Source: Castellaniella sp041677825
GTDB lineage: Bacteria; Pseudomonadota; Gammaproteobacteria; Burkholderiales; Burkholderiaceae_B
NCBI RefSeq assembly: GCF_041677825.1
Contig: NZ_JBAYPG010000022.1
Coordinates: 1-59,767, forward strand
Direction of reading: 5' to 3'
DNA length: 59,767 nt
Made by a program: the position numbers and the translations under genes. Shown here in pieces: positions 51,789-59,598 of this stretch; the first letter of the stretch is position 1; each line of letters opens with the position of its first letter. The notes beneath the pieces were generated by a model. That model did no database searches, had not been told where the DNA came from, and saw only the letters and a list, made by a program, of their open reading frames with translations.

Positions 51789-52406
51789 TCAGATCAGCTC
51801 CAGGCGCGGGGCCTCGTCCGGGTCCTGCTCGATGCGCCGCACGCACAGAAAGAAGGCCATCAGCGCACCGCTGATCGGAATCGCCAGAAACGGCCAGTAC
51901 ATGCGGATCTCGAGCGCCGGCGTGAGACGCTGGCCGCCGATTTCGGCCAGCCCGTAGCCATACCACACCAGCACCCCGGCGCAGGCCAGCACCACCGCGT
52001 CGCGCAGCCAGAACAGCGCCAGACGCAAGGGGCGCGGCAGCGCCATGACCAGCGCGGTGACCTCGATGTGGCCATTGCGGCGCAGCACCACGGCCGAACC
52101 CAGCATGGTGACCCAGACCATCAGAAAGCGCGCCACCTCTTCCGTCCAGCCGGGCGCGTCGTTCAGGACGTAGCGGCCATAGACCTGCCAGCACAGGCAG
52201 GCCACCAGCACGAAGAGCATCAGGGCAAGCAGGGCATTCATCCAGAACTCGACCCGATCGGCCCAGCGCGACAGGCGGCCCGGCGGCCGGGCCGTGTTCG
52301 GGCCACCTGCCGCATCGGCCGCCGCGCTGCCCGCCCCCCGGCCGGCCGCGCTGCCCGCCAGGATGGACTCTGCGGCCGGGCCGGGCGGCTGCCCGGATAC
52401 CGCCAT
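51789..52406 (-). CDS. dctQ: TRAP transporter small permease (DctQ family), second system
   Basis: The product is 205 residues from the ATG at 52406. Four helices lie after a non-conserved Ala/Gly/Pro-rich N-terminal extension of about 50 residues. Family features are WTEEVARFLMVWVTMLGSAVVLRRNGHIEV. The start overlaps the dctP stop (TGATG). The extension is unusual for a DctQ protein; a later start would give a normal length, but none with a better signal is seen. Confidence 0.88.
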   Translation of the reverse strand: MAVSGQPPGPAAESILAGSAAGRGAGSAAADAAGGPNTARPPGRLSRWADRVEFWMNALLALMLFVLVACLCWQVYGRYVLNDAPGWTEEVARFLMVWVTMLGSAVVLRRNGHIEVTALVMALPRPLRLALFWLRDAVVLACAGVLVWYGYGLAEIGGQRLTPALEIRMYWPFLAIPISGALMAFFLCVRRIEQDPDEAPRLELI

Positions 52407-53383
52407 CAGCCTGCCTGCTGGAACTTGACCACCCACTCTTTGAGATCGGGGAAGTCATCGGCGATGGGCGCGACCTTTTCGCGGAACGCGGGCAGATCGA
52501 CATCGACGAACACCACGCCCTTGTCTTCCAGGCTCTTCTGGTAGTCGTTTTCCATGCCCAGCACCCGATCGGTGGCCCACAGCATGGCATTGGCGCCCTC
52601 TTCGCGCAGGATCTGCTGCAGTTCGGGCGACAGGGCCTTGAAGCGCCCGTCGTTGAAGATGAAGGTCATCGCGCCGATCACATGATTGGTATTCATCACG
52701 TGGCTCTGCACTTCACCCAGCTTGTAGGTGTTGATGAATTCGAGCGGGTTTTCCTGGCCATCGATCAGGCCCTGCTGCAGGCCGGTGAAGATCTCGGTGA
52801 CCGGCATGGGGACCGGGCTGGCGCCCAGAAGCTCCCAGGTGCGGCGGTACATTTTCAGGGGCGGCACGCGCAGCTTGAGGCCGGCCAGATCGCCGACCGA
52901 CTCGACCTTGCGGTTGGCCGACAGCTTGCGCGCCCCGCGATAGCCCGCGCCTATGATGCGAAAGCCCGAACGGCGGGCGACCTCGTCCATGAAGGCATCG
53001 CCCACGTCGCCGTAGTAGACCTTCTTGAAGTGGTCCAGATCCTTGATCAGGTACGGAAAGGCCTCGACCCCCGGCAGCGGATCATAGCGGTCCAGCGTGC
53101 CGATGGATTCGAGCACGATGTCGTTGGTGCCGATCTGCAGGCCCTCGATGTTCTGGTCCCAGCTGCCGGTCGAGCTGCTGTGTGCGATCTGCATCTTCGC
53201 CTTGCCATCGGTGCGGCTGGCCACCCCATCGGCAAAGCGCTGCGCGGCCTCGTACCACACGTTACCCGGCGGGTAGTCGTGCGCCATGTGCAACGTGACG
53301 GACTCGACCTCGGCCCGCGCCGTACCCGCCACGGCCACGGCGACACCCGCCAGCGCCAGCGTATTGAATTGTCTTCTGTTCAT
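52406..53383 (-). CDS. dctP: TRAP transporter periplasmic substrate-binding protein (DctP family), second system
   Basis: The product is 325 residues. The signal peptide (MNRRQFNTLALAGVAVAVAGTARA) has a twin-Arg start, as is common in DctP proteins. The core has LKLRVPPLKMYRRTWELLGASPVPMP, with the conserved Arg that binds carboxylates, and EIFTGLQQGLIDGQENPL. The substrate is probably an organic acid. It is the first gene of dctP-dctQ-dctM-SDR and is divergent from the polysaccharide cluster across 136 bp. Confidence 0.92.
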   Translation of the reverse strand: MNRRQFNTLALAGVAVAVAGTARAEVESVTLHMAHDYPPGNVWYEAAQRFADGVASRTDGKAKMQIAHSSSTGSWDQNIEGLQIGTNDIVLESIGTLDRYDPLPGVEAFPYLIKDLDHFKKVYYGDVGDAFMDEVARRSGFRIIGAGYRGARKLSANRKVESVGDLAGLKLRVPPLKMYRRTWELLGASPVPMPVTEIFTGLQQGLIDGQENPLEFINTYKLGEVQSHVMNTNHVIGAMTFIFNDGRFKALSPELQQILREEGANAMLWATDRVLGMENDYQKSLEDKGVVFVDVDLPAFREKVAPIADDFPDLKEWVVKFQQAG

Positions 53384-53506
53384 GGATTCACCTTGTGCAA
53401 AGCGGTGGCGGACACGTGAGGTGCCCCGACATCACCCGAGCCTGCATTATTGACGAGCCATCGCCCAATGGGCAAGCCCATTCGAGCCGCGCCGCCTGGC
53501 CATTGG

Positions 53507-53512
53507 TAAAAT
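53507..53512 (+). promoter_or_regulatory. Candidate -10 close to the start codon of the DUF6056-like gene
   Basis: TAAAAT ends seven bases before the ATG at 53520 with no ribosome-binding site between. The layout repeats that seen at mrcA (TACAATcgcc before the ATG), so a leaderless transcript is possible. Confidence 0.3.
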
Positions 53513-53519
53513 CGCCCGC

Positions 53520-55166
53520 ATGAAGCCCCCGCCATCCACCCCCCGCAGGCCGGCCAGTACCCGCCTGACCGATCCCGGCCTGACCAGTCCCGGCCGGAGC
53601 GGTACCCGCCTGACCAGCCCCGGCCGGATCGGTCCCAGCCGGATCGTCCTGGCCGGTGCCAGCCTGGTCATCCTGGCCAGCGCCGGGCTGCTCAACGGGC
53701 TGGCGCCCATGTCGTCGGATGACTACAGCTATGTGATGAAAGGGGTATCCTGGGCGGCCATGCGCGACCACTACATGGGCTGGAGCGGGCGGCTGGTGGC
53801 CGACACGCTGTCCAGCCTGGTGCTGGGCTGGGGCACGCACTGGGCCGACGCCGTGAACACCGGGGCCCTGGTCTGGATCCTGGCCACGCTGGGCCAGCGC
53901 CTGGCGGGCAAGGCCTCGTGGGTGCCCGATGCGCGCGTGCTGTTCTTCATCTTCATCCTGTACTGGGTCAACAACCCCAAGCTGGGCCACACCACCTTCT
54001 GGATCGTGGGCGCGGCCAACTATCTGTGGACCCACGCCATCCTGTTCGGCTTCGTGCTCGCCTTCGTTGCCGCCCTGCAAGGTACGCAGCAGGGCGGGCA
54101 GCAGGCCACGCAGCTGGGCGGGCGGCTGGGCCAGCGGCTGGGCCGGCTGCAGGGCGGGCAGCCGCATCGGCCCCTGTGGCAGGGGCTGGCACTGGCCGTA
54201 CTGGGGCTCGCCGCCGGCTGCACCAACGAGAACACCGCGCCCACGGCCTGGCTGCTGCTCGCCTGGCTGACCTGGCAGGCCCGGCCCGGCCGCCAGCGCG
54301 CCAGGCCAGCGGATCAAGCCCGCATTGAACCGGCCTCCCGGCCTGACATTGAACCGGCCGCCCGGCTCGACACGAACACCGAATCCGGCCCGCGGCCCGA
54401 TATCCCGCAGGGCGCTGCGCGCACGGCCCTGGCCTGGCCCGTGTTCTGGCTCGCCTGCATGGCGCTGGGCATGGCCGTACTGCTGCTCTCGCCCGGCGAC
54501 CTGCACCGCGCCGCTCACCCCAGCAATCGCGAATGGTACGACACCGCGCTGGGCTGGCGCATCGAATACCACCTGGTGCGCCGCTTTCCAGACTCGATGG
54601 CCAAGTACTGGCAGGCCGCCCTGGTGCTGCTCTGGGGCGCCGCCTGCATCCGCCTGCCCCGGCCCGTCGCCAGGCGCATCGGGCTGCTGGTGGGCCTGGC
54701 GTGCATCGCCAACCTGGCATTGGTCTTCGCACCGCCCTATCCCAAGCGGGCCCTGCAGGGCGGCTTCATGTTCATGCTGCTGGCGGTGGCCGTCATGGGG
54801 CATCAGGCCGTACAGCCCGGCGCCCTCAGGCGCGCGCGCCTGCTGGCGCTGGGGCTTGCCCTGTGCGCCCTGCAATGGCTGGTATCATTTGGCCTGCTGC
54901 TGCGCGCCTACCACGGCACGGCGCTGCAGGATGAACTGCGCGTGGCCCTGATTCAAAAAGGCCTGGCCGAGCAGGCGCCGCGCATCGAGATCCCCAAGTA
55001 TTATTTCAGCCCCCTGTTGAATTCACGCGATCAATTCGACATCTTCTTCAATGGCGAGGCCATGGCGGCCTATTACGGCACCCAGGCGCAGATCGTTGAA
55101 TATCCGGTCACCGGGCCCTATGATATCGAACACCCTCCTGCCCCAACCCCCTCTGCCGCCCGGTAG
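53520..55166 (+). CDS. DUF6056-like polytopic membrane protein, possible GT-C glycosyltransferase
   Basis: The product is 548 residues with about ten hydrophobic helices. After the first helix the sequence MSSDDYSYVMKG...GWSGRLVADTL carries an Asp-Asp pair and a W-x-GR motif like those in lipid-linked GT-C glycosyltransferases and DUF6056/GtrII-type proteins. The last 60 residues are soluble. The first 40 residues and two internal stretches (about 185-225 and 260-300) are low-complexity and repeat-derived. It is the first gene of the rfbBAC-ligase cluster, 22 bp before rfbB, and probably modifies a surface polysaccharide; the function is not proven. Confidence 0.65.
   Translation: MKPPPSTPRRPASTRLTDPGLTSPGRSGTRLTSPGRIGPSRIVLAGASLVILASAGLLNGLAPMSSDDYSYVMKGVSWAAMRDHYMGWSGRLVADTLSSLVLGWGTHWADAVNTGALVWILATLGQRLAGKASWVPDARVLFFIFILYWVNNPKLGHTTFWIVGAANYLWTHAILFGFVLAFVAALQGTQQGGQQATQLGGRLGQRLGRLQGGQPHRPLWQGLALAVLGLAAGCTNENTAPTAWLLLAWLTWQARPGRQRARPADQARIEPASRPDIEPAARLDTNTESGPRPDIPQGAARTALAWPVFWLACMALGMAVLLLSPGDLHRAAHPSNREWYDTALGWRIEYHLVRRFPDSMAKYWQAALVLLWGAACIRLPRPVARRIGLLVGLACIANLALVFAPPYPKRALQGGFMFMLLAVAVMGHQAVQPGALRRARLLALGLALCALQWLVSFGLLLRAYHGTALQDELRVALIQKGLAEQAPRIEIPKYYFSPLLNSRDQFDIFFNGEAMAAYYGTQAQIVEYPVTGPYDIEHPPAPTPSAAR
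53564..53638. repeat. 30-bp tandem repeat in the 5' end of the DUF6056-like gene
   Basis: Two 30-bp units (53579-53608 and 53609-53638) starting CCTGACCAG(T/C)CCCGGCCGGA, preceded by a 15-bp partial unit (53564-53578). In frame they encode LTDPG, LTSPGRSGTR and LTSPGRIGPS. Because 30 is a multiple of three, copy-number change would preserve the frame. Confidence 0.75.
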
Positions 55167-55188
55167 GCCAGACACCCACGAACCCGTC

Positions 55189-56253
55189 ATGCGCATCCTC
55201 GTCACCGGCGGGGCCGGCTTCATCGGCTCGGCCGTAGTCCGCCACCTGATCCGGCACACCGGGCACGCCGTCCTGAATCTGGACAGGCTCACCTACGCAG
55301 GCAACCTGGATTCGGTCGCCTGCGTGGCCGATCATCCCCGCTACCAATTCGTGCAGGCCGACATCTGCGACGCCGCAGCCGTACGCGCCTGCCTGGCGCG
55401 CTTCGATCCGGACATCATCCTGCACCTGGCCGCCGAATCGCACGTGGACCGCTCCATCGATGGCCCCGCGGCCTTCATGCAGACCAATTTCCAGGGCACC
55501 TACACCCTGCTGGAGGCCGCCCGGCACCACTGGGCCGCCCTGGCGCCCGCGCGCCAGGCGCGCTTTCGCTTCCATCAGGTATCCACCGACGAAGTCTTCG
55601 GCGACCTGGGCGACTCGGGCGGCCTGTTCCGCGAAACCACGGCCTACGCGCCCAGCTCGCCCTATGCCGCCAGCAAGGCCGGGGCCGACCATCTGGTGCG
55701 CGCCTGGCAGCGCACCTACGGCCTGCCCACGCTGATCACCCACTGTTCGAACAACTACGGCCCGTACCACTTCCCCGAGAAGCTGATCCCGCACATGATC
55801 CTCAACGCCCTGCACGGCCGGCCCCTGCCCGTCTACGGGCAGGGCGACCAGGTGCGCGACTGGCTGTACGTCGAGGACCACGCCCGCGCCCTGGTCCACG
55901 TGGCCACCCATGCCCCGGCGGGTGAAACCTACACCATCGGCGGCCACAACGAGCAGCGCAACCTGCAGGTCGTGCAGCAGATCTGCGCCCTGCTCGAAGA
56001 ACTGGCCCCCGAGCGGCCGGCCGGGGTGGCGCGCTATGCCGACCTGATCCGCTTCGTGGCCGACCGCCCCGGGCATGACCGGCGCTACGCCATCGACGCC
56101 GGCAAGATCGGCCGCGAACTGGGCTGGCGGCCCCAGGAAAACTTCGAGAGCGGCCTGCGCAAGACCGTGGCCTGGTATCTGGCGCAGCGCCCATGGTGGG
56201 GGCGTGTGCTCAGCGGCGACTACCGCCTGGGCCGGCTGGGGGTGGCATCATGA
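55189..56253 (+). CDS. rfbB: dTDP-glucose 4,6-dehydratase
   Basis: The product is 354 residues. NAD-binding GGAGFIGS at 7-14; catalytic residues in VSTDEVFGDLG and YAASKAGADHLV (YxxxK); substrate motifs HLAAESHVDRSID and SNNYGPYHFPEKLIP. It converts dTDP-glucose to dTDP-4-keto-6-deoxyglucose, the second step toward dTDP-rhamnose and related sugars. The ATG at 55189 gives MRILVTGGAGF; the stop overlaps the rfbA start (ATGA). Confidence 0.96.
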   Translation: MRILVTGGAGFIGSAVVRHLIRHTGHAVLNLDRLTYAGNLDSVACVADHPRYQFVQADICDAAAVRACLARFDPDIILHLAAESHVDRSIDGPAAFMQTNFQGTYTLLEAARHHWAALAPARQARFRFHQVSTDEVFGDLGDSGGLFRETTAYAPSSPYAASKAGADHLVRAWQRTYGLPTLITHCSNNYGPYHFPEKLIPHMILNALHGRPLPVYGQGDQVRDWLYVEDHARALVHVATHAPAGETYTIGGHNEQRNLQVVQQICALLEELAPERPAGVARYADLIRFVADRPGHDRRYAIDAGKIGRELGWRPQENFESGLRKTVAWYLAQRPWWGRVLSGDYRLGRLGVAS

Positions 56254-57125
56254 AAGGCATCGTCCTGGCCGGCGGCGCCGGCACCCGCCTGTATCCGATC
56301 ACGCAGGGGATCTCGAAACAACTGCTGCCCATCTACGACAAACCCATGATCTACTACCCGCTGTCGGTGCTCATGCTGGCCGGCATCCGGGACATCCTGC
56401 TGATTTCCACCCCCGAAGACCTGCCCAATTTCCAGAAGCTGCTGGGCGATGGCAGCCGCTTTGGCGTGCGCCTGGCGTACGCCGAACAGCCCTCGCCCGA
56501 TGGCCTGGCGCAGGCCTTCATCATAGGCGCCGACTTCATCGGCCAGGACCGCGTCAGCCTGATCCTGGGCGACAACATCTTCTACGGCTACGGCTTTGGC
56601 CCCATGCTGCGCGAGGCCGCCGCGCGCACCAGTGGCGCGACCATCTTCGGCTACCCAGTGCACGACCCCGAGCGCTTCGGCGTGGTCGAGTTCGATGCGG
56701 CCGGCAAGGTGCTGTCCATCGAAGAAAAGCCCGCCCGGCCGCGATCGCGCTTTGCCGTCACCGGCCTGTATTTCTATGACAACCGGGTGATCGAGCTGGC
56801 CCGGCAGGTGCGCCCCTCGGCGCGCGGCGAGCTCGAAATCACCGACATCAACAAAGCCTACCTGCAGGCGGGCGACCTGCACGCCAGCATCCTGGGGCGC
56901 GGCTTTGCCTGGCTGGACACCGGCACGCACGACAGCCTGCAGGATGCCGGCGCATTCGTGCGCACGATCGAGCTGCGCCAGGGCCTGAAGGTCGCCTGCC
57001 TGGAAGAAGTTGCCTTCCACCAGGGGTGGCTGGGCCGCGACCAGCTGCTCGCCCAGGGCCAGGCCATGGCCAAGACGGGCTATGGCGAATACCTGCTGCG
57101 GCTGGCCAGAGAGGCGACCGAATGA
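56250..57125 (+). CDS. rfbA: Glucose-1-phosphate thymidylyltransferase
   Basis: The product is 291 residues. Nucleotidyltransferase motif GGAGTRLYPIT at residues 8-18, followed by KQLLPIYDKPMIYYPL; metal/substrate motifs ILGDNIFYG, GVVEFD and EEKPARPRS. It makes dTDP-glucose from dTTP and glucose-1-phosphate. It is translationally coupled at both ends (ATGA overlaps with rfbB and rfbC). Confidence 0.96.
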   Translation: MKGIVLAGGAGTRLYPITQGISKQLLPIYDKPMIYYPLSVLMLAGIRDILLISTPEDLPNFQKLLGDGSRFGVRLAYAEQPSPDGLAQAFIIGADFIGQDRVSLILGDNIFYGYGFGPMLREAAARTSGATIFGYPVHDPERFGVVEFDAAGKVLSIEEKPARPRSRFAVTGLYFYDNRVIELARQVRPSARGELEITDINKAYLQAGDLHASILGRGFAWLDTGTHDSLQDAGAFVRTIELRQGLKVACLEEVAFHQGWLGRDQLLAQGQAMAKTGYGEYLLRLAREATE

Positions 57126-57685
57126 AAGTCATCGAAACCGCGCTCGCCGGCGTGCTGATCATCGAACCCACGGTGTTCACCGACGCCCGCGGCTGCTTCA
57201 TGGAAAGCTTCAGCGCCCGGCGCTACAGCGAGCAGGCCGGCATCACCCAGGCCTTCGTGCAGGACAACCTCTCGCGCTCGCGCCACGGCGTGCTGCGCGG
57301 CCTGCATTTCCAACAGCGCCACCCGCAGGGCAAGCTGGTCAGCGTGGTGCACGGCCGGGTGTACGACGTGGTCGTCGACATCACCCCCGGCTCGCCCAGC
57401 TTCGGGCGCCACCTGGGGCTCGAACTGAGCGACCGCAACCGCCGCCAGCTCTGGGTGCCACCGGGCTTTGCGCATGGCTTCTGCGTGCTGTCCGACTGGG
57501 CCGACCAGAGCTACAAGTGCACGCAGTATTACGACCCGGACGACGAAGCCGGCCTCGCCTGGAACTGCCCCGAAGTCGCCATAGACTGGCCCATCGCCCA
57601 GCCGCTGCTCTCGCCCAGAGACCAGCGGCATCCCACCCTGAGCCAATTGGCGCGCACGCTGCCTTTCGACACCGCCCATCCATGA
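57122..57685 (+). CDS. rfbC: dTDP-4-dehydrorhamnose 3,5-epimerase
   Basis: The product is 187 residues. The cupin fold has the catalytic VLRGLHFQ (His), GKLVSVVHGRVYDVVVD and WVPPGFAHGF motifs plus a YKCTQYYDP strand with the conserved Tyr. It epimerises C3 and C5 of dTDP-4-keto-6-deoxyglucose to the L-lyxo form. ATGA overlaps join it to rfbA and to the ligase gene. No rfbD reductase gene follows in this window. Confidence 0.95.
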   Translation: MKVIETALAGVLIIEPTVFTDARGCFMESFSARRYSEQAGITQAFVQDNLSRSRHGVLRGLHFQQRHPQGKLVSVVHGRVYDVVVDITPGSPSFGRHLGLELSDRNRRQLWVPPGFAHGFCVLSDWADQSYKCTQYYDPDDEAGLAWNCPEVAIDWPIAQPLLSPRDQRHPTLSQLARTLPFDTAHP

Positions 57686-59064
57686 AAATCCCCTCAGCCC
57701 AGATCCCGCATAGCCTGCTCATCGCGCTCACCGCGCTGATGCCCATCACCATCATGAGCAGCCAGGGCCTGCCCAGCGCCCTGTTCTATGCCGCCGTGCT
57801 CGCCAGCTTGATCGTGCTCGCCAGCCAGCGCCTTGCCGGGGCTGGGGCCGGAGCTGGCGCTGGGACTGGAGCCGGGATCGAGGCCGGGATCCGGGTGGGG
57901 GCCGGCGCCGGGGCTGGAGCCGGAGCCGCCAGCCGCTCGCACGCCGGCCTGCTGGCCTGCATGGCGGCCCCCCTCATCGCGGTGCTCTGGTCGGCAGCCG
58001 TGCACCGGCACCTGGTCGGGCTGGATCTGGAAGTCGCCCTGCGCTTTTTCCTGGGCTTCTGGGTACTCTGGCTGGCCTATCGGGCCGTGGCGGCGCAGTG
58101 GCTGCGCCTGGGGTTCTGGGGCTTTGTGGCAGCCACCGGCCTGGCGGTGGCCTACATTCTGGTCTTCGCCCCCGTCGAAGAGACCGGCCGGCCGCAAACC
58201 AGCGCCATCTACAATGCCGTGGGCTACGGCAGCCTCACGGCATTGCTGATGACCCTGTGCGTACTGGCCCTGCGCATGCCCCTGGCACCCCGGTCGGGGC
58301 CGGCCAACCCCTGGGGGATCCGCCTGCTGCTCGGCCTGCTGGCCCTGGCCGCGCTGGTGGCCGTAGTGGCCACGCAGACCCGCACCGCCTGGATGGCCAT
58401 CCCGGTTTTCGTGCTGATTGCCGGCGCGCTGTTCATCCCGCCGCAGAAGCCCGTGCGCCTGCTGGCCGTGGCGCTGCTGGGCATTGTCGTGCTGGGCGCG
58501 CTGCTGGCGTCGAACAGCACCGTGCAAGAGCGCGCCGCAGAAGCCTACCACGAGGCCACCACCTGCACCGGCGAGCAGAACACGGCCAACACCTCCATCT
58601 GCATCCGCTTTCAGCTCTGGCGCGCCTCGCTGGACATGCTGGCCAAGCGCCCCTGGGCCGGCACCGGCTCGAAGCGCCACTTCAATGACTATCTGGTCGC
58701 CGAATCCCTGCCACAGGGCCTGGTGTCGGCACACGTGGCCGAGAACTGGGGCGAGCCGCACAATGACCTGCTGCTGTACCTGACCAGCTTTGGCTGGCCC
58801 GGCGGGCTGGCGCTGCTGCTGGTCTACCTGGGCCCGGCCTGGGTCTTCGGACGCCGCCTGCTCGGTGCCGACCAGCCCCCGGCCCACCGGGCCGCGGCGG
58901 CCATGGGCCTGGCAGTGTGCCTGGGCTTTCTGATTTTCGGCCTGACCGAGACCCTGTTTCGCAGCATGCGCACCGTGTCCTTCTACACCCTGTGCGTGGC
59001 CTATTTCATGGCGCTGTCCGAGGGCGCGCCGCCAGCGGCTGCACGCCCGAAATACGCGTCGTAA
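57682..59064 (+). CDS. O-antigen ligase/polymerase family membrane protein
   Basis: The product is 460 residues with about 10-12 helices. The Wzy_C/WaaL core is visible: QTRTAWMAIPVFVL with the conserved Arg, a long periplasmic loop with IRFQLWRASLDMLAKRPWAG and then EPHNDLLLYLTSFGWPG with the conserved His. It either ligates O-antigen to lipid A-core or polymerises repeat units; sequence alone does not decide. Residues 52-83 are a Gly/Ala-rich repeat inserted between the second and third helices. The start is coupled to rfbC (ATGA). Confidence 0.85.
   Translation: MKIPSAQIPHSLLIALTALMPITIMSSQGLPSALFYAAVLASLIVLASQRLAGAGAGAGAGTGAGIEAGIRVGAGAGAGAGAASRSHAGLLACMAAPLIAVLWSAAVHRHLVGLDLEVALRFFLGFWVLWLAYRAVAAQWLRLGFWGFVAATGLAVAYILVFAPVEETGRPQTSAIYNAVGYGSLTALLMTLCVLALRMPLAPRSGPANPWGIRLLLGLLALAALVAVVATQTRTAWMAIPVFVLIAGALFIPPQKPVRLLAVALLGIVVLGALLASNSTVQERAAEAYHEATTCTGEQNTANTSICIRFQLWRASLDMLAKRPWAGTGSKRHFNDYLVAESLPQGLVSAHVAENWGEPHNDLLLYLTSFGWPGGLALLLVYLGPAWVFGRRLLGADQPPAHRAAAAMGLAVCLGFLIFGLTETLFRSMRTVSFYTLCVAYFMALSEGAPPAAARPKYAS
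57835..57930. repeat. Gly-Ala-coding hexanucleotide-like repeat inside the ligase gene
   Basis: About 96 bp of degenerate 6-bp units (GCC GGG / GCT GGG / GCC GGA type) encode an alternating Ala-Gly tract with two charged interruptions (IEAGIRVG). It is in frame and would lie in a loop between two membrane helices. Such an array is prone to expansion or contraction. Confidence 0.75.
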
Positions 59065-59095
59065 TCGACCATGCGGTCGCCCAGGATCACGTGCA

Positions 59096-59123
59096 ACTCA
59101 GGCGGGCCCGTACCCGCTTGAGT
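59096..59123. terminator. Hairpin after the ligase gene, between convergent transcripts
   Basis: ACTCA-g-GCGGG, loop cccgta, CCCGC-t-TGAGT: an 11-bp stem with one G-U pair and a 6-nt loop. No T-run on either strand. It lies 32 bp after the ligase stop and 21 bp from the antitoxin stop, so it may help end both transcripts. Confidence 0.45.
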
Positions 59124-59143
59124 GCAGCAGGAATCTTCTGTGT

Positions 59144-59473
59144 TCAGGCGGACGAGGACGTCAAGTTGCCACCCAACGCCAAAGACGCTCGTAATGTATC
59201 GTTGATCCGGGTCTGCCAGCCATCGCCACTGGCACGCAATGCAGCCAGTACATCAGCGTCCAGACGCAGCTTCACTGCCTCTTTCCTTACAGCCTGAGTA
59301 CTGCCCACAGGACGCCCGCGACTCCTGATGATTTGCTCGGGCGTATGCGTCTGGTCGAACTGGCCCGTCGAGGCCTCTGCCAGCGCCTCACGCAGCCCGG
59401 GCAGCGTCTGGCCTGCATCAGTCTCAATGGCGGCCGTTACCTTGTCCACATCCAGTTTCTTGAGGGTCTTCAT
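59144..59473 (-). CDS. Antitoxin with BrnA-like C-terminal DNA-binding domain
   Basis: The product is 109 residues. The C-terminal half (about 60-100) shows the BrnA-type ribbon-helix-helix pattern: RSRGRPVGST, VKLRLDADVLAALRAS, GDGWQTRINDTLRASL. The N-terminal 50 residues (MKTLKKLDVDKVTAAIETDA, LPGLREAL, THTPEQII) instead resemble the start of HTH-type antitoxins that follow HigB/RelE-like toxins. The ATG at 59473 lies 2 bp after the stop of a short upstream frame that looks like a deleted toxin. Antitoxins of this type repress their own operon; the gene looks intact. Confidence 0.75.
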   Translation of the reverse strand: MKTLKKLDVDKVTAAIETDAGQTLPGLREALAEASTGQFDQTHTPEQIIRSRGRPVGSTQAVRKEAVKLRLDADVLAALRASGDGWQTRINDTLRASLALGGNLTSSSA

Positions 59474-59475
59474 GA

Positions 59476-59598
59476 TCAGCTCTGTTTGATGTCCCCAGGT
59501 TTCACATTGGCGCGTTCGTTTTTGGCGTAGCGTTCGTCTTCGCTCCACATATTATCAGCCTGCTTTCGGAAGGTGGGCGTTTCAACGACGGTACGCAT
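59476..59598 (-). pseudogene. RelE/HigB-like toxin remnant with internal in-frame deletion
   Basis: A 40-codon frame: the first 23 residues (MRTVVETPTFRKQADNMWSE then DER) match the N-terminus that I know from RelE/HigB-type toxins, and the last 17 (YAKNERANVKPGDIKQS) match the C-terminal segment of the same family. The toxin core of roughly 60-70 residues that should lie between them is absent, with the frame preserved. The family is usually 100-120 residues, so the product is very unlikely to be a working toxin. It ends 2 bp before the antitoxin ATG, the normal toxin-antitoxin layout. Confidence 0.7.

Noticed and set aside
50415..52544. Plus-strand open frame of about 700 codons opposite the SDR-TRAP genes
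   Set aside because: Composition is dominated by His, Gln, Asp and Arg, typical of antisense reading of GC-rich membrane-protein genes; no start signal.
59040..59143. Minus-strand frame reading PPELHVILGDRMVDYDAYF between the antitoxin and the ligase gene
   Set aside because: It looks protein-like for about 20 residues, but continues antisense into the ligase gene without further pattern, has no start signal, and I recognise no family. Possibly a remnant, not supportable.
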